From: Verrucomicrobiota bacterium
Lineage (GTDB): Bacteria; Verrucomicrobiota; Kiritimatiellia; CAIQIC01; Lenti-01
Assembly: GCA_003451935.1 (NCBI GenBank)
Contig: DMJA01000136.1
Coordinates: 1-6,948, forward strand
Length of the DNA: 6,948 nt
Direction of reading: 5' to 3'
Each line of letters begins with the position of its first letter. Position 1 is the first letter of the stretch. Of this stretch, positions 5,992-6,948 are shown in pieces. Under the pieces are notes generated by a model. It was given only the letters and a program-made list of their open reading frames with translations, searched no databases and was not told where the DNA came from. A program made the position numbers and the translations under genes.

Positions 5992-6020
5992 ATTACCTTC
6001 CACACCCCCTCGCCTGCAAA
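5992..6020 (-). promoter_or_regulatory. candidate sigma70-like promoter for the psd operon
   Basis: On the minus strand, TTTGCA (6015-6020, 4 of 6 matches to TTGACA) and GGTAAT (5992-5997, 4 of 6 matches to TATAAT) are separated by exactly 17 bp. Transcription would start near 5985, about six bases before the psd ATG at 5979, leaving no room for a Shine-Dalgarno. This is a pattern match by eye to the E. coli consensus; the host consensus is unknown. Confidence 0.4.
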
Positions 6021-6036
6021 TTCTTTTTCCCCGGCC

Positions 6037-6049
6037 TTCCTGACAGGAA
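6037..6049. promoter_or_regulatory. 13-bp palindrome, possible operator
   Basis: TTCCTGACAGGAA is a perfect dyad of two 6-bp arms around a central A. GCC on the left (6034-6036) and GGC on the right (6051-6053) extend the symmetry if one T is skipped. It lies between the two candidate -35 elements of the divergent psd and dapF promoters, a good place for a dimeric regulator to act on both. There is no T-run, so a terminator is unlikely. I do not recognise the cognate regulator. Confidence 0.4.
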
Positions 6050-6060
6050 TGGCTCTTCTG

Positions 6061-6090
6061 TTGCCTCCGGCCTGCCCCTCATGGCATAGT
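6061..6090 (+). promoter_or_regulatory. candidate promoter for leaderless dapF mRNA
   Basis: TTGCCT (6061-6066, 4 of 6 to TTGACA) and CATAGT (6085-6090, 4 of 6 to TATAAT) are 18 bp apart. Transcription would begin around 6097-6098, at the dapF ATG itself. The bases before that ATG (CGGCCCC) show no Shine-Dalgarno, which agrees with leaderless initiation. Confidence 0.4.
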
Positions 6091-6097
6091 CGGCCCC

Positions 6098-6886
6098 ATG
6101 CAAATCGCCTTCTGGAAAATGCACGGCGCCGGCAATGACTTCATCCTCATCGATGACCGCGCCCGGTCTTTCCCGGACGCCGACACCGCCTTCATCACCC
6201 GTCTCTGCGATCGCCGGCGGGGCATCGGCTCCGAAGGCCTGCTCCTCATCCAGCCCGCCGCCGCCGCCGATTTCCGCATGCGCTTCTTCAACCCCGACGG
6301 CACCGAGGCCGACCTATGCGGCAACGGGGCGCGCTGCATCGCCCGCCTCGCCCATGAGCTCGGGGCCGCCCCCGCCGACATGCGCATCGAAACCGCCGCC
6401 GGCCCCGTCCGCGCCGAGATCCTCTCCCCCCTCGTCCGCCTGCACCTGCCCCCCCCCAAGGATTGGCGGCTGAATCTTTCCATTGTGTGGAAAACCCGTG
6501 AAACGCCCCTCCACTTTGTGAATAGCGGCGTGCCCCATGCCGTCTGCGTCGTGGAGGATCTCGCGGCCGTGGAGGCCGCCGATCTGGGCTCCTTCATCCG
6601 CCACCACGCCCTTTTCGCCCCCGCTGGAACCAACGCCGATTTCATCCAGGTCACTGGCCCCGATTCCCTCGCCATCCGCACCTACGAACGCGGCGTCGAG
6701 GCCGAAACCCTCGCCTGCGGCACCGGCATCGCCGCCGCCGCGCTCGTTGCCGAAAAAATCGGGCTTGTCCGCGCGCCCGTGCGCGTGAAAACCGCAGGGG
6801 GCGACACCCTGGAAGTCTCGATCTCCCCCCTCGCCCTCACCGGCCCCGCCGAACATTCCTTCCGGGGCGAAGTCGCCTACCGGTAA
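6098..6886 (+). CDS. dapF: diaminopimelate epimerase DapF
   Basis: DapF interconverts LL- and meso-diaminopimelate without a cofactor, supplying meso-DAP for peptidoglycan and lysine. The 262-residue product has near-normal length. MHGAGNDF (8-15) is the classic N-terminal motif. The two catalytic cysteines are Cys74 in DLCGNGARC and Cys207 in ACGTG. Also present are RRGIGSEGLL (40-49), FNPDGTEAD (64-72), NSGVPHAV (142-149), GTNADF (177-182) and YERGVEAETLACGTG (196-210). The ATG gives the expected start MQIAFWKMHG but has no Shine-Dalgarno in front. The gene is very rich in GCC and CGC codons, and a run of nine C at 6449-6457 encodes three prolines. It is divergent from psd and its final 10 bases overlap the end of a convergent frame. 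Confidence 0.98.
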   Translation: MQIAFWKMHGAGNDFILIDDRARSFPDADTAFITRLCDRRRGIGSEGLLLIQPAAAADFRMRFFNPDGTEADLCGNGARCIARLAHELGAAPADMRIETAAGPVRAEILSPLVRLHLPPPKDWRLNLSIVWKTRETPLHFVNSGVPHAVCVVEDLAAVEAADLGSFIRHHALFAPAGTNADFIQVTGPDSLAIRTYERGVEAETLACGTGIAAAALVAEKIGLVRAPVRVKTAGGDTLEVSISPLALTGPAEHSFRGEVAYR

Positions 6887-6948
6887 TAGAATCCCGCCAG
6901 CCCCTGCGCCTCGCCCCACGTCACCTGCTCGCTCGCGATATATCTCCC
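6877..6948 (-). CDS. C-terminal end of an unidentified protein (partial)
   Basis: A minus-strand frame enters from beyond the right edge and encodes 23 residues, ending in ASEQVTWGEAQGLAGFYYR and a TAG at 6877-6879. Its third codon positions are mostly G or C, as in the neighbouring genes, and the composition (Trp, Phe, two Tyr, no low complexity) looks protein-like. The 62 bases after dapF hold no other feature. If real, it is convergent with dapF and overlaps its last 10 bases. The fragment is too short to assign a function, and it could be an open frame by chance. Confidence 0.45.
   Translation of the reverse strand, partial: GRYIASEQVTWGEAQGLAGFYYR

Larger units (their letters stand above)
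5980..6097. promoter_or_regulatory. divergent psd/dapF regulatory spacer
   Basis: This 118-bp spacer is the only sizeable non-coding region in the window and separates the divergent genes psd and dapF. It holds a candidate promoter in each direction and a 13-bp palindrome between them. It contains no recognisable riboswitch, tRNA or terminator. Confidence 0.7.

Noticed and set aside
5980..6003. Longer psd start at GTG 6003
   Set aside because: It would add eight residues (MEGNVRFL) that precede the normal start region and would overlap the candidate -10 box. The ATG at 5979 is preferred, although GGAAGG upstream leaves some doubt.
6037..6049. Palindrome as an intrinsic terminator
   Set aside because: There is no T-run on either side in the right place, and it lies between diverging genes, where a terminator would serve no purpose.
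6449..6457. Nine-C run in dapF as a phase-variation tract
   Set aside because: It encodes three prolines in a C-rich gene that also uses many CCC codons, and dapF is usually essential, so chance composition is the simpler reading.

Overview
This high-GC bacterial window is a compact, almost gap-free block of housekeeping genes for membrane lipid synthesis, plus one lysine/peptidoglycan gene. The minus strand carries one long co-directional series, in transcription order: psd (phosphatidylserine decarboxylase), pssA (phosphatidylserine synthase), coaD (phosphopantetheine adenylyltransferase), yceD/DUF177, rpmF (ribosomal protein L32), plsX, fabH, fabD and the first 90 codons of an SDR reductase that is most likely fabG, cut by the left edge. 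Stop/start overlaps of 1 to 4 bases occur at psd/pssA, pssA/coaD, plsX/fabH and fabH/fabD. The other gaps are 56 bp or less, so this looks like a single transcriptional unit or two abutting ones.

On the plus strand, dapF (diaminopimelate epimerase) is divergent from psd across a 118-bp spacer, the only substantial non-coding stretch. That spacer holds a plausible sigma70-like promoter for each direction and a perfect 13-bp dyad between them. Both predicted transcription starts fall within a few bases of the start codons, suggesting leaderless or nearly leaderless mRNAs. At the right edge, a minus-strand frame of 23 residues plus stop enters from outside and overlaps the dapF stop codon tail-to-tail.

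Functionally, CoaD makes the CoA precursor. FabD makes malonyl-ACP, FabH starts the fatty acid chain and FabG reduces it. PlsX passes acyl chains to phospholipid synthesis, and PssA and Psd build phosphatidylethanolamine. YceD and L32 tie the set to ribosome biogenesis through the widespread yceD-rpmF-plsX-fab arrangement. Phosphatidylethanolamine synthesis and diaminopimelate epimerase suggest a Gram-negative-type chromosome. The FabD motif GLSSGE and the variant PlsX motifs hint at a lineage away from the best-studied Proteobacteria, perhaps within the PVC group (Verrucomicrobiota, Kiritimatiellota and relatives), but this is a weak guess. I see no mobile element, CRISPR array, tRNA, rRNA or novel defence-like system. 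The points worth a second look are residue substitutions in Psd, FabD, PlsX and FabG, the regulatory layout of the psd/dapF spacer, and a change in strand composition along the operon.
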